A DNA stretch of 64,000 bases from Nocardia sp. BMG51109 (GTDB lineage: Bacteria > Actinomycetota > Actinomycetes > Mycobacteriales > Mycobacteriaceae). This document shows positions 1-11,612 of this stretch, piece by piece. The DNA lies in NCBI RefSeq assembly GCF_000526215.1, contig NZ_JAFQ01000004.1:7998001-8062000 (forward strand), given 5' to 3'. The notes beneath the pieces were generated by a model. It was given only the letters and a program-made list of their open reading frames with translations. It searched no databases and was not told where the DNA came from. The first letter of the stretch is position 1; every line of letters begins with the position of its first letter. The position numbers were made by a program, and so were the translations under genes.

Positions 1-613
1 TACGCTCGGTGGGCAGGCGCCCCAGTTCGGTGTGCGGGTCCAGGCCGCGGTTACACGCATCGGCATAGACGTTGGCGATGTCGATCAGCAGGTACACGCC
101 GGTGCGTTCGACGAGTTCGGCCAGGAACTCCGCCTCGGTGTAGCACCGCTCGGGCCAGTCGAACAGTGCGGCGATGTTCTCCACCGCGAGGGGAACGTCC
201 AGACCTGCTCGAGTCCGGGTTATGTTGCGCACCAGTACATCCAGGGCCTCGCGGGTGCGTGGCACCGGCAGCAGATGCCCCGCCTCGACGCCCTCGGCGC
301 GGACGAACGCGATGTGCTCGCTGACCAGCGGCGCGCGCAGCGTGCGAGCACAGGCGGCCAGGTGCGCGACCCGGCCGCCGTCGACCGGGTCGGTACCGCC
401 CAGCGACAGCGAGATACCGTGGGGCACCACCGGAACGCCGCGGTCCCGCAACCGCCGCAACTCGTCGGGTACGCTTACCGAACTCCCTTGGGGCGACAGC
501 GATTCGGCGATCACCTCGCAGAACCCCAGCCCGTCGAGCGCATCGATCAGTCCGCAGATCTCGGGCCGCCAGCCGAGTCCCATCGCACCGTCGGACAGCC
601 GGCGCTCATCCAC
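1..613 (-). CDS. DUF692 (MNIO) family protein, C-terminus beyond window edge
   Basis: Partial gene: about 204 codons are present and the C-terminus runs off the left edge. The reading frame gives the typical DUF692 opening (GLGWRPEI, then EVIAESL, VVPHGISLSLGG, HLVSEH-like SEHIAFVRAEG, LAVENIAALF and LIDIANVYADACNRGLDP). DUF692 proteins are TIM-barrel, multinuclear non-heme iron oxidases (MNIO); characterised members such as MbnB and TglH modify cysteines of ribosomal peptides. The His, Glu and Asp clusters expected for metal binding (SEH, VEN, DIANVY) are visible. The start is taken as GTG at 613, which overlaps the upstream gene by 8 bp; ATG at 583 is an alternative. The overlap implies translational coupling with the membrane protein. 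The exact substrate is unknown. Confidence 0.85.
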   Translation of the reverse strand, partial: MDERRLSDGAMGLGWRPEICGLIDALDGLGFCEVIAESLSPQGSSVSVPDELRRLRDRGVPVVPHGISLSLGGTDPVDGGRVAHLAACARTLRAPLVSEHIAFVRAEGVEAGHLLPVPRTREALDVLVRNITRTRAGLDVPLAVENIAALFDWPERCYTEAEFLAELVERTGVYLLIDIANVYADACNRGLDPHTELGRLPTER

Positions 614-1487
614 CGCATCCGCCGCCGTCACCACCACCGCCGCCGGAATCGCCTCCCCCGGAGCCGCCGGAGGAGGTAGACACGCTGAACCCGAGCATCT
701 GGGTCGTGGCGACGAGCGCCGGATCTATCGACCGCACCGCCGTGACACCGAACAGCGCCACGGCCAGGGCCACACTGGCCGGTCCGTAGGATCCGAACGA
801 CGGATGATTTTTCGGATCCAGGTATCCGTGCCGGTCGCGATCTCCGTTCAGCGCTGCCCGCCCGCGTGCGGTGACGGCGGGCGCCTTCGAAAGCAGCAGG
901 CCGACTATCACCAGAACGAAGAGAACGAATACCAGGAATCCGATCGGCTTGCCTCCGCGAGATCCGTCGAATGCGCGCAGCACCCCCACGATCACGACGA
1001 GCCACACCGGAACAGCGGTGCGCCGCACCTTCTTCCGCAACCCGGAGTCCGGTAGATAGCCTCGGTCGAGCAGCCAATTGTGTTGTGCCGCCAGGGCATT
1101 CCGGATACCGAAGCGACGGCGGGCGACCGGACCGGACAGCGAATCATGCAGCATGCAGGCGAACCGGTCGAAGGCGGGCGGCTGTTCCGCGGGACTCCGC
1201 GGCCGGATCGGCGTACCGGCGGAATCGATGAGACCGTGACCGCGCAGATAGGCCAGCCCGGTCAGCACGGTGCGCGGATTGCCGCTCAGGGCAGCGAGTT
1301 CGGTAGGGCTGAGCCGATCGGGAACTGTCTCGTCCTGATCCTTCAGCACCCGCCACCGCAGCACGGATCCGACGATCACCGCCACCACGCCGAGCGGGAT
1401 GTACAGCAGGAGAAACTCCGGACCGGACAGACCCCAAGTGTCGCCGGCCGACGGCAGGGCAGCCGTCCGGCTCAGAGCGTGGAGCAT
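606..1487 (-). CDS. TIGR04222-type membrane protein with Gly-rich, single-Cys tail
   Basis: 293 aa. One hydrophobic segment lies near the N-terminus (EFLLLYIPLGVVAVIVG, residues about 26-45). Two or three more lie at about 165-210 and 238-255. The C-terminus is a run of glycine with Ser and Asp ending in GGGCGG, so a lone cysteine sits three residues from the end. This architecture matches what I recall of the TIGR04222 family, whose members often sit beside DUF692 genes. The start ATG has AAGGTG about 8 nt upstream. The downstream DUF692 gene begins inside the end of this gene. Function is not established; a membrane-tethered substrate or partner of the MNIO enzyme is inference. Confidence 0.75.
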   Translation of the reverse strand: MLHALSRTAALPSAGDTWGLSGPEFLLLYIPLGVVAVIVGSVLRWRVLKDQDETVPDRLSPTELAALSGNPRTVLTGLAYLRGHGLIDSAGTPIRPRSPAEQPPAFDRFACMLHDSLSGPVARRRFGIRNALAAQHNWLLDRGYLPDSGLRKKVRRTAVPVWLVVIVGVLRAFDGSRGGKPIGFLVFVLFVLVIVGLLLSKAPAVTARGRAALNGDRDRHGYLDPKNHPSFGSYGPASVALAVALFGVTAVRSIDPALVATTQMLGFSVSTSSGGSGGGDSGGGGGDGGGCGG

Positions 1488-1646
1488 CGAAGGTCACCTT
1501 ACGAGCGGGTATGACAACCTGCCGACACTGTTACACGGCACCGGGCCGGTTGCAGGCAGAATTGACTACCACCGAACCGATCTGCCGTGATTCACCAGTT
1601 CCGACAACCGATTTCCGAGGAATATCACCCGCGGCCCGCGGTAGTG

Positions 1647-2606
1647 TTAACCCAATCCGCGGCGGCGGTCCGCCTTCTGGCGCATCTCCATGGCGGCGGC
1701 GCGCATTGCGGGGGTGATCTTGAAGTGTCCGCCCCATTCGTTCAGGTCGTCGGGGCCGTATTCCGGGTCGGGCAGGATCTGGCGTAGCAGCTTGTCGGGG
1801 AGGCCGCGGCGCTGCCATTCGCGCGGGTAGCCCAGCGACACCTCTTCGTGGCGGACGCCGTCGTAGAAGGTGGTGCGCGGGATGTGCAGGTGGCCGTAGA
1901 TCGAGCAGACCGTGTTGTAGCGGGTGTGCCAGTCGGCGGTCAGTTCCGTGCCGCACCACAGCGAGAACTCGGGATAGAACAGCATCCGGGTGGGCTCGCG
2001 GTTGAGCGGGAAATGGTTGATCAGCACCACGGGGGTGTCGGGTCCGAGTTCGTCCAGGCGGCGCTGGGTGTACTGGACCCGCGCATGGCACCAGGCGTCG
2101 CGAGTCACGTACGGCTCCGGCGACAGCAGGAACTCGTCCGTCGCAACGACATTGCGGTCGCGGGCGATGGCCATCGCCTCGGCCTTCGTGGTGGCGCCGC
2201 TCGGCCGCCACGAGTAGTCGTAGAGCACGAACAACGGTGCCACCGTGACCGCGCCGCCGTACTGCTCGGCGCCGGCGCCCTCCCAGACCGGGAACGGATC
2301 CTCCGGCGTCAGCACGTCCAGGTCGCGGCACATCGTTACCAGATAGTCGTAGCGGGAGGCGCCGTGCATCTGCACCGGGTCCTTGGTGGTGGTCCACAGT
2401 TCGTGATTGCCCGGCACCCAGATCACCTTGGCGAACCGCTCGCGCAGGAGCCGGAGCGCCCACCGGATGTCGTCGGACTTCTCGGCCACATCCCCCGCAA
2501 CGATCAGCCAGTCCTCGGGTGAGTCCGCCACGATCTGCTCGACGACGGGCTTGTTGCCCTGGTGCCCGACATGAATGTCGCTCACCGCCATCAGCTTCGG
2601 AACCAC
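1647..2606 (-). CDS. metallophosphoesterase
   Basis: 319 aa, calcineurin-like metallophosphoesterase closely resembling M. tuberculosis Rv2795c as remembered. The metal-binding motifs are in order: DIHVGH near the N-terminus, GDVAE, GNHELW, NHFPL and GHLH. The substrate is unknown; family members hydrolyse phosphomonoesters or diesters. The GTG at 2606 is chosen over upstream in-frame starts because AGAGG lies 9 nt before it and residues further upstream (Arg/Gly/Trp-rich) do not look like this family. The C-terminus is Arg-rich. It sits alone, reading leftward, between the dinF-type pump and the TIGR04222 gene. Confidence 0.85.
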   Translation of the reverse strand: MVPKLMAVSDIHVGHQGNKPVVEQIVADSPEDWLIVAGDVAEKSDDIRWALRLLRERFAKVIWVPGNHELWTTTKDPVQMHGASRYDYLVTMCRDLDVLTPEDPFPVWEGAGAEQYGGAVTVAPLFVLYDYSWRPSGATTKAEAMAIARDRNVVATDEFLLSPEPYVTRDAWCHARVQYTQRRLDELGPDTPVVLINHFPLNREPTRMLFYPEFSLWCGTELTADWHTRYNTVCSIYGHLHIPRTTFYDGVRHEEVSLGYPREWQRRGLPDKLLRQILPDPEYGPDDLNEWGGHFKITPAMRAAAMEMRQKADRRRGLG

Positions 2607-2770
2607 CCGGAACCACCTCTCTACTCGCACGCACCATCCCCGGAAACGGCGACGGCCCCCTCCAGATTCCCACGCCCGCCCGACACCGTCCCACCGGGGA
2701 ACGATCACGCCGAACAGACCGGGCAAACCAACTGGCCAGAATGCTGCCGGGTCTTTTTATCCGCAGCGTG

Positions 2771-4192
2771 TTACCTCGCACCGCGCGGGATCTCCGCACC
2801 CACCCTGGCCCAGCGACCCGACAGCGCCCGGACGCTCACTGCAACTGTACGCAGCACGATGAACAGGGACAGGCCGGTCCAGATTCCGGCGATGCCCCAA
2901 TCGAAGGCCAGCGACAGCCAGATGACCGGCAGGAAGCCGATCAGCGCCGCGCCCATGGTGGTGTTGCGCAGGTAGATCGCGTCGCCCGCACCGAGCAGTA
3001 CACCGTCGAGCGCGAACACCACGCCGGCGATCGGGATGATGGCGACGAAGAACCACCAGATGACCTCGGTGCGATCGATGACCTGCGGATCGGTGGTGAA
3101 CAGCGCCGGCACCACCGCATAGCCCGCGGCGAAGCAGGCCGCCAGCGCGATCGCGAACAGCAGCGACCAGACCGTGACCCGCCGGGCCAGCCGCTCGGCT
3201 CCGGGCACATTCCCGGCGCCGAGCGCCGCACCCGTCAGCGTCTGCGCCGCGATGGCCAGCGAATCCAGCGTCAGTGTCAGGAAATTCCACAGCTGCAGCA
3301 CCAGTTGGTGCGCGGCCACCGAGGCCGCGCCGAACCGCGACGCCACCGCACCGGCCGATACGAAACACGCCTGGAAGGCCAGGCTGCGCACGATCAGATC
3401 CCGCCCCAGCACCAGCTGCGCCCGCATGATCGCCGGCTGCGGAGCCAGCGAGACCCGCTCGGAGCGCTCCGGCACGAACAGGCATTCCCGCACCAGCGCA
3501 CCGAGGAACAGCACCGCCGCGACGGCCTGCCCGATCACATTGGCGATGGCCGACCCCTCCAGTTCCAGCCGCGGCGCGCCGAGCAGCCCGTGCACGAGAA
3601 TCGGGCACAGGACGGCCGAAATACCCAGTCCCACAACCACATACGCGAGCGGCCGCCGGGTCTGCTGCACCCCGCGCAACCACCCGTTCCCGGCCATCGT
3701 CAGCAGAATCAGCGGCACACCGATCAACGCGATCCGCAACCAGCCCAGCGCCGCGTCGACGATGTCGGCGCCGCCGGCGATCAGCTCGGTGATCGGGCGC
3801 GCGAGGACTTCCAGCACGACGAGGATCGCCAGCCCGATCCCGATCGCCGTCCAGCTCGCCTGCACCCCCTCCTGAACCGCCCCCGGCCGATCCCCCGACC
3901 CGAACCGCCGTGCCGACCGCGCGGTGGTGCCATAGGTCAGAAACGTCAACTGCGTACTGACCTGCCCGAGAATCAACCCACCCACCGCCAGCCCGGCGAG
4001 CGCCAACGCCCCCAGCCGCCCCACGACAGCCATATCCCATAGCAGGTAGATCGGTTCGGCGACAAGCACACCCAGCGTCGGGACGGCGATCCCCAGGATC
4101 CTCCGCGGCCCGGCGTCGGCCGAATCCTCCGTGTCTGCGGGCGCGGCAACAACCGCGCCCTCCGCTTCCTCACGCCCCTGCCGCTCCGTCAT
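2771..4192 (-). CDS. dinF: MATE family efflux transporter, DinF type
   Basis: 473 aa integral membrane protein with about twelve hydrophobic segments in two similar halves, typical of MATE drug/sodium or proton antiporters. Family features seen include IAVPTLGVLVAEPIYLLWD near the N-terminus, VGRLG, and the internally repeated pattern around AFQACFVSAGAVASRFG in the second half. The ATG at 4192 is preferred over an upstream ATG at 4225; a purine-rich GGAGGAAGGGGG precedes it. In mycobacteria dinF follows the rbfA/DHH genes directly. Here a toxin-antitoxin module on the opposite strand separates it from the DHH gene. Substrate unknown. Confidence 0.88.
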   Translation of the reverse strand: MTERQGREEAEGAVVAAPADTEDSADAGPRRILGIAVPTLGVLVAEPIYLLWDMAVVGRLGALALAGLAVGGLILGQVSTQLTFLTYGTTARSARRFGSGDRPGAVQEGVQASWTAIGIGLAILVVLEVLARPITELIAGGADIVDAALGWLRIALIGVPLILLTMAGNGWLRGVQQTRRPLAYVVVGLGISAVLCPILVHGLLGAPRLELEGSAIANVIGQAVAAVLFLGALVRECLFVPERSERVSLAPQPAIMRAQLVLGRDLIVRSLAFQACFVSAGAVASRFGAASVAAHQLVLQLWNFLTLTLDSLAIAAQTLTGAALGAGNVPGAERLARRVTVWSLLFAIALAACFAAGYAVVPALFTTDPQVIDRTEVIWWFFVAIIPIAGVVFALDGVLLGAGDAIYLRNTTMGAALIGFLPVIWLSLAFDWGIAGIWTGLSLFIVLRTVAVSVRALSGRWARVGAEIPRGAR

Positions 4193-4310
4193 CGCGGCAC
4201 ACCCCCTTCCTCCCCCGGCCCGCACCCGATCACCCGACCTCCCGCTCGTCTCATCGCGAGATCACCATCGCACAGCCCACCGACACGAGGGGATCAACCC
4301 AACAGCATCG

Positions 4311-4350
4311 GTAGCACCTAGTAGCACCGTGCAGCACCACAGCGTATTCT
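4311..4350 (+). promoter_or_regulatory. triple 10-bp repeat and -10 box of the phd/vapC module
   Basis: GTAGCACC at 4311-4318 and 4321-4328 and GCAGCACC at 4331-4338 are spaced exactly 10 bp, about one helical turn. They are followed by TATTCT at 4345-4350. The antitoxin ATG at 4357 is 6 nt after TATTCT, which suggests a leaderless transcript starting at or near the A of the ATG. The repeats would then cover the -35 region, a plausible autoregulatory operator for the antitoxin. The repeats and spacing are seen directly; the operator role is inference. Confidence 0.5.
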
Positions 4351-4356
4351 CGACCC

Positions 4357-4626
4357 ATGAGCGCCGAACCCGAGATCACCCAAAGAGACCTGCGCAATCG
4401 GTCCAAAGAGATCATGGATGCTGTTCAGGAAGGACAGTCGTTCACGGTTACCCGCGACGGCCATCGCATTGCCGAACTGATACCGATCCGGCGGCGTCGA
4501 CGTTTCGTCAGTCGCGAAGAATTCGCTGCCATGTCGCGCAACGCTCCGGCCATCGATCCTGATGCCTTTCGCGCCGATCAGGATGCTGCATTCGATCACG
4601 AGGTGACCAGCCCGTATGAACGATGA
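4357..4626 (+). CDS. Phd/YefM-type antitoxin
   Basis: 89 aa. The N-terminal half (ITQRDLRNRSKEIMDAV, then GQSFTVTRDGHRIAELIPI) is the Phd/YefM DNA-binding and dimerisation fold: a helix pair followed by a strand ending in AELIPI. The acidic and flexible C-terminal half (from about residue 50) would wrap around and neutralise the toxin. The gene overlaps the following PIN toxin gene by 11 bp, the usual arrangement for co-translated toxin-antitoxin pairs. There is no Shine-Dalgarno sequence; the start fits a leaderless mRNA. The module stands between dinF and the DHH gene on the opposite strand and looks inserted into an otherwise conserved operon. Confidence 0.88.
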   Translation: MSAEPEITQRDLRNRSKEIMDAVQEGQSFTVTRDGHRIAELIPIRRRRRFVSREEFAAMSRNAPAIDPDAFRADQDAAFDHEVTSPYER

Positions 4627-5065
4627 CAAGGCCGATGCAGGCTTGCTCGATACGAACATCCTGATCCTCCGCGGACATCTGGACCCCGCCGAACTACCGG
4701 CACAGATGGCTATCACTGCGGTCACCCTCGCCGAGTTGTCCTCCGGGCCACACGAAGTGCGCAGCAACAACGAGCAAAACGACTACGACGAACACGAGGA
4801 GCGTGCCCGCAGAATGGATGTCCTGCAGCGCGCAGAAAGCGAGTTCGACCCGATACCCTTCGATGCCGAGGCTGCGCGCACGTATGGACGAATCGCGGCA
4901 GCAACCGTCGCAGCCGGTCGAAAACCACGGCGCCGTATCGCGGACCTGATGATCGCCGCCGTCGCGGTCGCCGAGAACCTCCCGCTGTACACGACCAATC
5001 CGGACGACTATCGCGGACTCGACAAGTTGCTCACCGTCGTACCGATTGCCCGCCCGGAAATCTGA
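4616..5065 (+). CDS. vapC: VapC-type PIN-domain ribonuclease toxin
   Basis: 149 aa PIN-domain protein. The acidic metal-binding residues expected of VapC are present: Asp in LLDTNILI (near residue 12), Glu in TLAELSSG, Asp in RRRIADLMIAA and the final Asp in TTNPDDY. VapC toxins cut tRNA or rRNA and are blocked by a cognate antitoxin, here the overlapping Phd-type protein. A Phd antitoxin with a PIN toxin is a common pairing. The charged stretch around residues 48-70 (NNEQNDYDEHEERARR) is a larger insertion than in many VapC proteins. The gene ends 5 bp before the convergent DHH gene. Confidence 0.88.
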   Translation: MNDDKADAGLLDTNILILRGHLDPAELPAQMAITAVTLAELSSGPHEVRSNNEQNDYDEHEERARRMDVLQRAESEFDPIPFDAEAARTYGRIAAATVAAGRKPRRRIADLMIAAVAVAENLPLYTTNPDDYRGLDKLLTVVPIARPEI

Positions 5066-5069
5066 CCGA

Positions 5070-6074
5070 CTATCCCCGCAGCTCCGCCAGGAGCGCTGCC
5101 ACCAATTCCTCCGGTGTGCCCTCGGTCGTGTAGCCGGCCGCGTAACGGTGTCCGCCGCCGCCCAACCGCGTGGCCACCCGGGCCACGTCGACGCCGTCGT
5201 CCAGGCCGACGCCGGTGTCGCGGGAGCGTAGCGAGACCGTCCACTGGCCCGGCGTGGTGCGTGACTCCTTGAACACCGCGGCGATCGCGGCCTCGGAGGT
5301 GGTGCGGACGACGTCGATGACGCTCTCCACCTCCTCCGAGCGCAGGCCGGTGATGTCGTCGCGGTGCACGAACGCGTACACCAGCCCGGCACCGGCCGCC
5401 GCGTCGGGTTCCAGGTGGGCCGAGCCCAGCACCCGCGACAGCATCGGCAGCCAGCCGAACGGGTGGGTGTCCATGAGCGTCCGGGTGATGCCCGCACCGT
5501 CTATTCCGGTCGACAGCAAACGTTCGGCAAGCCGATGGGTGCCCGGTCCGGCCCACCGGAAGCAGCCGGTGTCGGTGACCAGGCCCGCGAACAGGCAATG
5601 CGCCACCGAACGATCGATCGGCTCATCCCAGGCGTCGAATACCCGGGCCAGCAGGCTGGTCGTCGACTCGGCCGTCTCGTCTATCACGTTCACGGTGCCG
5701 AAGCGGGTATTGGAGCGATGGTGGTCGAGCACCAGAGTCGTTGCGGCACCGGCGATCCGATCGGCCAACCGGCCGAGTCGTCCGGCGCTGCCGCAGTCGA
5801 CGGCGACCAGCAGATCCACCTCCGCCGGCACCTGGCCGGGCGGCACCAGGAACTCCACCCCCGGCAGCGACCGCATCGAGGCCGGCAGCTCGGCCGGCTC
5901 GGCGAACGACACCCGGACCGGAATCCCGCGCCGGTGCAGCACCTGCGCCAGTGCCAGCCCGCTGCCGACGGTGTCGGCATCGGGCTGCACGTGACACAGC
6001 ACCGTCGCCGATCGCGCGGCGTCCAGAACCTCGACGGCCGCGGCGAGATCCGCCGTCGGCGTAACAGCTGTCAT
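5070..6074 (-). CDS. nrnA: DHH/DHHA1 phosphoesterase (NrnA-like)
   Basis: 334 aa. The N-terminal DHH domain has HVQPDADTVGSGLAL, VDCGSAGRLG and the DHH motif itself in LVLDHHRSNTRFG. The C-terminal DHHA1 domain carries GGGGHRYAAGYT, the conserved glycine-rich nucleotide-binding loop. Family members are nano-RNases / pAp phosphatases; the M. tuberculosis counterpart (Rv2837c, CnpB) also hydrolyses cyclic di-AMP. It is read leftward after rbfA, the same order as in mycobacteria. A 102-bp gap separates it from rbfA. It probably terminates the translation-factor operon here because dinF is cut off by the toxin-antitoxin module. Confidence 0.9.
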   Translation of the reverse strand: MTAVTPTADLAAAVEVLDAARSATVLCHVQPDADTVGSGLALAQVLHRRGIPVRVSFAEPAELPASMRSLPGVEFLVPPGQVPAEVDLLVAVDCGSAGRLGRLADRIAGAATTLVLDHHRSNTRFGTVNVIDETAESTTSLLARVFDAWDEPIDRSVAHCLFAGLVTDTGCFRWAGPGTHRLAERLLSTGIDGAGITRTLMDTHPFGWLPMLSRVLGSAHLEPDAAAGAGLVYAFVHRDDITGLRSEEVESVIDVVRTTSEAAIAAVFKESRTTPGQWTVSLRSRDTGVGLDDGVDVARVATRLGGGGHRYAAGYTTEGTPEELVAALLAELRG

Positions 6075-6176
6075 AGCACGTAGCTCACTTCTCTGGCGTC
6101 GGAATCGAACCCGCCGCGCTGCCGCGGCCCGCGTTCGGGGAGCCCGACGATTCCGTCGCCCACCACCCTACGGTGG

Positions 6177-6614
6177 TCAGTCTTCCTCGTCGCTCTTATA
6201 GGGATCGGCTTCGCCGGCGTAGGTCGCGTTCGCCGCCACCTGCGCCACCTGGTCGTCGGCCGCTCGGGCCTTGGCCAGCAGCTCCTCCATCTGCCGTGCC
6301 GCATCCGGGACGGTGTCCAGGACGAAACTCAGCGTGGGAGTGAACTTGATACCGGTGGCGGCGCCCACCTTCGAACGCAGCACGCCCGTGGCCTTCTCCA
6401 GCCCGGCCGCGGCACCGGTGAAATCCGGTTCGGCGTCGATGGTCTCGCCCATCACCGTGTAGTAGACGGTGGCGTCGCGCAGGTCGCCGGTCACCTTCGC
6501 GTCGGTGACCGTGACGAAGCGCAGCCGCGGGTCCTTGATCTCGTACTCGATCGCGGTACCGACGACGGTGACGATGCGTTTCGCGAGCCGGCGTGCCCTG
6601 GCCTGATCCACCAT
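6177..6614 (-). CDS. rbfA: ribosome-binding factor A
   Basis: 145 aa, the usual length. RbfA is a KH-like protein that binds the 30S subunit and assists maturation of the 5' end of 16S rRNA. The family signature is visible as [20 protein letters not shown] at the N-terminus, then [27 protein letters not shown], ending the fold with RMEELL-type helix ([16 protein letters not shown]). The start ATG has a GGAGGG-type site upstream. It lies between the DUF503 gene and the DHH gene in the conserved leftward operon. Confidence 0.95.
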   Translation of the reverse strand: MVDQARARRLAKRIVTVVGTAIEYEIKDPRLRFVTVTDAKVTGDLRDATVYYTVMGETIDAEPDFTGAAAGLEKATGVLRSKVGAATGIKFTPTLSFVLDTVPDAARQMEELLAKARAADDQVAQVAANATYAGEADPYKSDEED

Positions 6615-6682
6615 GGCCGACCCTCCTTGTCTGTTTGTTCACTGGCGACGGTAGCGCGGGCTCGACGCTCCCGTCGCGGACC

Positions 6683-6973
6683 TCAGTCCTCTGGTCCGAA
6701 GATCCGGCGGCGCACTGCCAGCAACTGTAACTCCGGACGCGCCGCCACGTGGCGTTCACACCGGTCGAGTACCTCTGTGAGATGCCCCATCCCGCCGCTG
6801 ACCATGGCCACGCCCAGCAGCGTGCGGCGATACCGGTCCTGTTCCCCGCCCTCGGTCGCGCAGACGCCGAAACGCTGCAATTCGGCCAGGATGGGCCGGA
6901 CAACGGAGCGCTTCTGTTTCAGCGAATGCACATCGCCGAGCAGAATGTCGAACTCCAGCGCCCCGACGAACAC
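6683..6973 (-). CDS. DUF503 (YlxP-like) protein
   Basis: 96 aa, one DUF503 domain. The sequence shows FDILLGDVHSLKQKRSVVRP at the start, then a compact alpha/beta segment ending in a basic tail. These small proteins are usually encoded between infB and rbfA, as here, and a role in ribosome assembly has been proposed for them. The start is GTG at 6973 with TGAGGTG four bases upstream. A strong hairpin (7004-7038) separates it from infB, so expression may be partly independent of infB or attenuated. Confidence 0.88.
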   Translation of the reverse strand: MFVGALEFDILLGDVHSLKQKRSVVRPILAELQRFGVCATEGGEQDRYRRTLLGVAMVSGGMGHLTEVLDRCERHVAARPELQLLAVRRRIFGPED

Positions 6974-7003
6974 GGCTCACCTCATTGTCATCTCTCGGCG
7001 CAG

Positions 7004-7038
7004 CCCGCGCCGGGCGAATACTATTCGCCCGGCGCGGG
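7004..7038. terminator. perfect 17-bp inverted repeat between infB and DUF503
   Basis: Arms 7004-7020 and 7022-7038 are perfect reverse complements around a single central base. The arms begin CCCGCGCCGGGCG on the plus strand. The hairpin lies 14 bp past the infB stop codon and about 30 bp before the GTG of the DUF503 gene. There is no clear U-tract in the leftward direction, as is common for actinobacterial terminators. It probably terminates or attenuates infB transcripts, or protects the infB 3' end. Confidence 0.7.
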
Positions 7039-7051
7039 TTTCGGCTCGTTC

Positions 7052-10063
<3,012 letters not shown>

Positions 10064-10174
10064 TGCTCTCCTCACTGAGAGGTCGAGCGTGACAGTCCGC
10101 CCTCACTGGACGGAAGCCCGCACGACCTCCGGTTATCTTCGATGGCCGTTCATCGTTGGTTCTTCACGGTGTGC

Positions 10175-10528
10175 TCATGAGTGCTCGTGCCTGTTCTCCA
10201 CGTAGTGCTCCAGGGCTGAGATATCCAGTTTTCCGGACACTCTTAGCGCTCTGCCGAACGCTCGGCGCCGAACTGCCGTGCTCAGACAAGCCGAAGCGGG
10301 GTGCAACCAGGCACCCCGTCCGGGAAGTCCGTGCCGCGGATCGGGAACGACCGCAACGCCCTCGGTATCCGACGACAGCGCCACGACCCGCAACAGATCG
10401 GCGGCCAGCTCGCGTTTCCGGCATCCCACACACGTCCGAACGGGACCCGAGGGTGGTGCCTCGGCCCGCGCAGAGCGCGGAGAGGCCGGAGACTCGTGCT
10501 GAGCCTTCGTCCACTCTACCGCTGCCAT
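10175..10528 (-). CDS. ylxR: YlxR family nucleic-acid-binding protein
   Basis: 117 aa from the ATG at 10528 (an upstream ATG at 10582 would collide with the end of nusA). The YlxR/DUF448 signature is present: PVRTCVGCRKRELAADLLRV and the GRGAWLHP turn, followed by CLSTAVRRRAFGRALR. YlxR proteins lie between nusA and infB; a Bacillus subtilis homolog has been reported to bind RNA and RNase P. GGAG lies about 9 nt before the start. The N-terminal about 35 residues are a poorly conserved linker. Confidence 0.9.
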   Translation of the reverse strand: MAAVEWTKAQHESPASPRSARAEAPPSGPVRTCVGCRKRELAADLLRVVALSSDTEGVAVVPDPRHGLPGRGAWLHPASACLSTAVRRRAFGRALRVSGKLDISALEHYVENRHEHS

Positions 10529-10583
10529 GTCCCGATCTCCGCATCCAGCCCTCTGGTTAGTTACCAACATGTCACTCGGCACC

Positions 10584-11612
10584 TCAGCTGTACGGTGCCT
10601 CCGTGGGGATCGTGCCGGATACGTCGGGTGCGGCGTCGCTGCGGATGTCGATGCGCCAGCCGGTCAGCCGGGCCGCCAGCCTGGCGTTCTGGCCTTCCTT
10701 ACCGATCGCCAGCGAGAGCTGGAAGTCGGGGACCACGACCCGCGCGGCGCGTGCCTCGGCGTCCACGATCGTGACCGAGACAACCTTCGAGGGGCTCAGC
10801 GCATTCCCGACGAAGGTGGCCGGATCGTCGGCGTAATCGATGATGTCGATCTTCTCCCCCGCCAGCTCGCTCATCACGTTGCGCACCCGCTGCCCCATCG
10901 GGCCGATGCAGGCGCCCTTCGCGTTGACGCCGGGCACGGTGGTGCGCACCGCGATCTTGGAGCGGTGCCCGGCCTCGCGGGCCACCGCGACGATCTCCAC
11001 CGAACCGTCGGCGATCTCGGGCACCTCCAGGGCGAACAGCCGCCGCACCAGATTGGGATGCGAGCGCGAGAGGTTGATCTGCGGGCCGCGTGCGCCGCGC
11101 GATACCGCGTAGACGTAGCACTTGATCCGGTCGCCGTGCTCGTAGGTCTCGCCGGGGACCTGCTCGGCCGGCGGGATCAGGCCCTCGGCGCCCTGCGCCT
11201 CGCTGCCGATCCGCACCACCACCGTGCCGCGCGCGTTCATCCGCGCGTCGCGCTGCACCACGCCGCCGACGATGTCGCCCTCGTGCGTGGAGTACTCGCC
11301 GAAGGACTTCTCGTTCTCCGCGTCGCGCAGCCGCTGCAGCACCACCTGCCGGGCGGTGGTGGCCGCGATGCGGCCGAAACCCTCCGGGGTGTCGTCCCAT
11401 TCGGAGATGGTGTTGCCGTCGGTGTCGACCTCGCGGGCCAGCACCCGGACCATGCCGGTCTTCTGGTTGATGTCGATGCGGGCGTTGGGCTGATGGCCCT
11501 CGGTGTGCCGGTAGGCGGTCAGCAGCGCGGACTCGATCGCGGAGATCACCGTCTCCATCGAGATCCCCTTGTCCGCGACGATCGCGCGCAGGGCTTCGAT
11601 TTCGATGTTCAT
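10584..11612 (-). CDS. nusA: transcription termination/antitermination factor NusA
   Basis: 342 aa, the short actinobacterial form without the C-terminal acidic repeats of E. coli NusA. It binds RNA polymerase and nascent RNA and modulates pausing, termination and rRNA antitermination. The N-terminal domain ([18 protein letters not shown]) is followed by an S1 domain (about residues 110-180) and two KH domains ([20 protein letters not shown] and [19 protein letters not shown]). The ATG at 11612 overlaps the rimP stop codon in an ATGA, so the two are translationally coupled. A longer open frame upstream of this ATG is only read-through across rimP. Confidence 0.96.
   Translation of the reverse strand: MNIEIEALRAIVADKGISMETVISAIESALLTAYRHTEGHQPNARIDINQKTGMVRVLAREVDTDGNTISEWDDTPEGFGRIAATTARQVVLQRLRDAENEKSFGEYSTHEGDIVGGVVQRDARMNARGTVVVRIGSEAQGAEGLIPPAEQVPGETYEHGDRIKCYVYAVSRGARGPQINLSRSHPNLVRRLFALEVPEIADGSVEIVAVAREAGHRSKIAVRTTVPGVNAKGACIGPMGQRVRNVMSELAGEKIDIIDYADDPATFVGNALSPSKVVSVTIVDAEARAARVVVPDFQLSLAIGKEGQNARLAARLTGWRIDIRSDAAPDVSGTIPTEAPYS

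Noticed and set aside
2757..4040. 427-codon leftward open frame over dinF
   Set aside because: It is a shifted reading of the dinF gene and is dominated by Arg, Gly and Ala.
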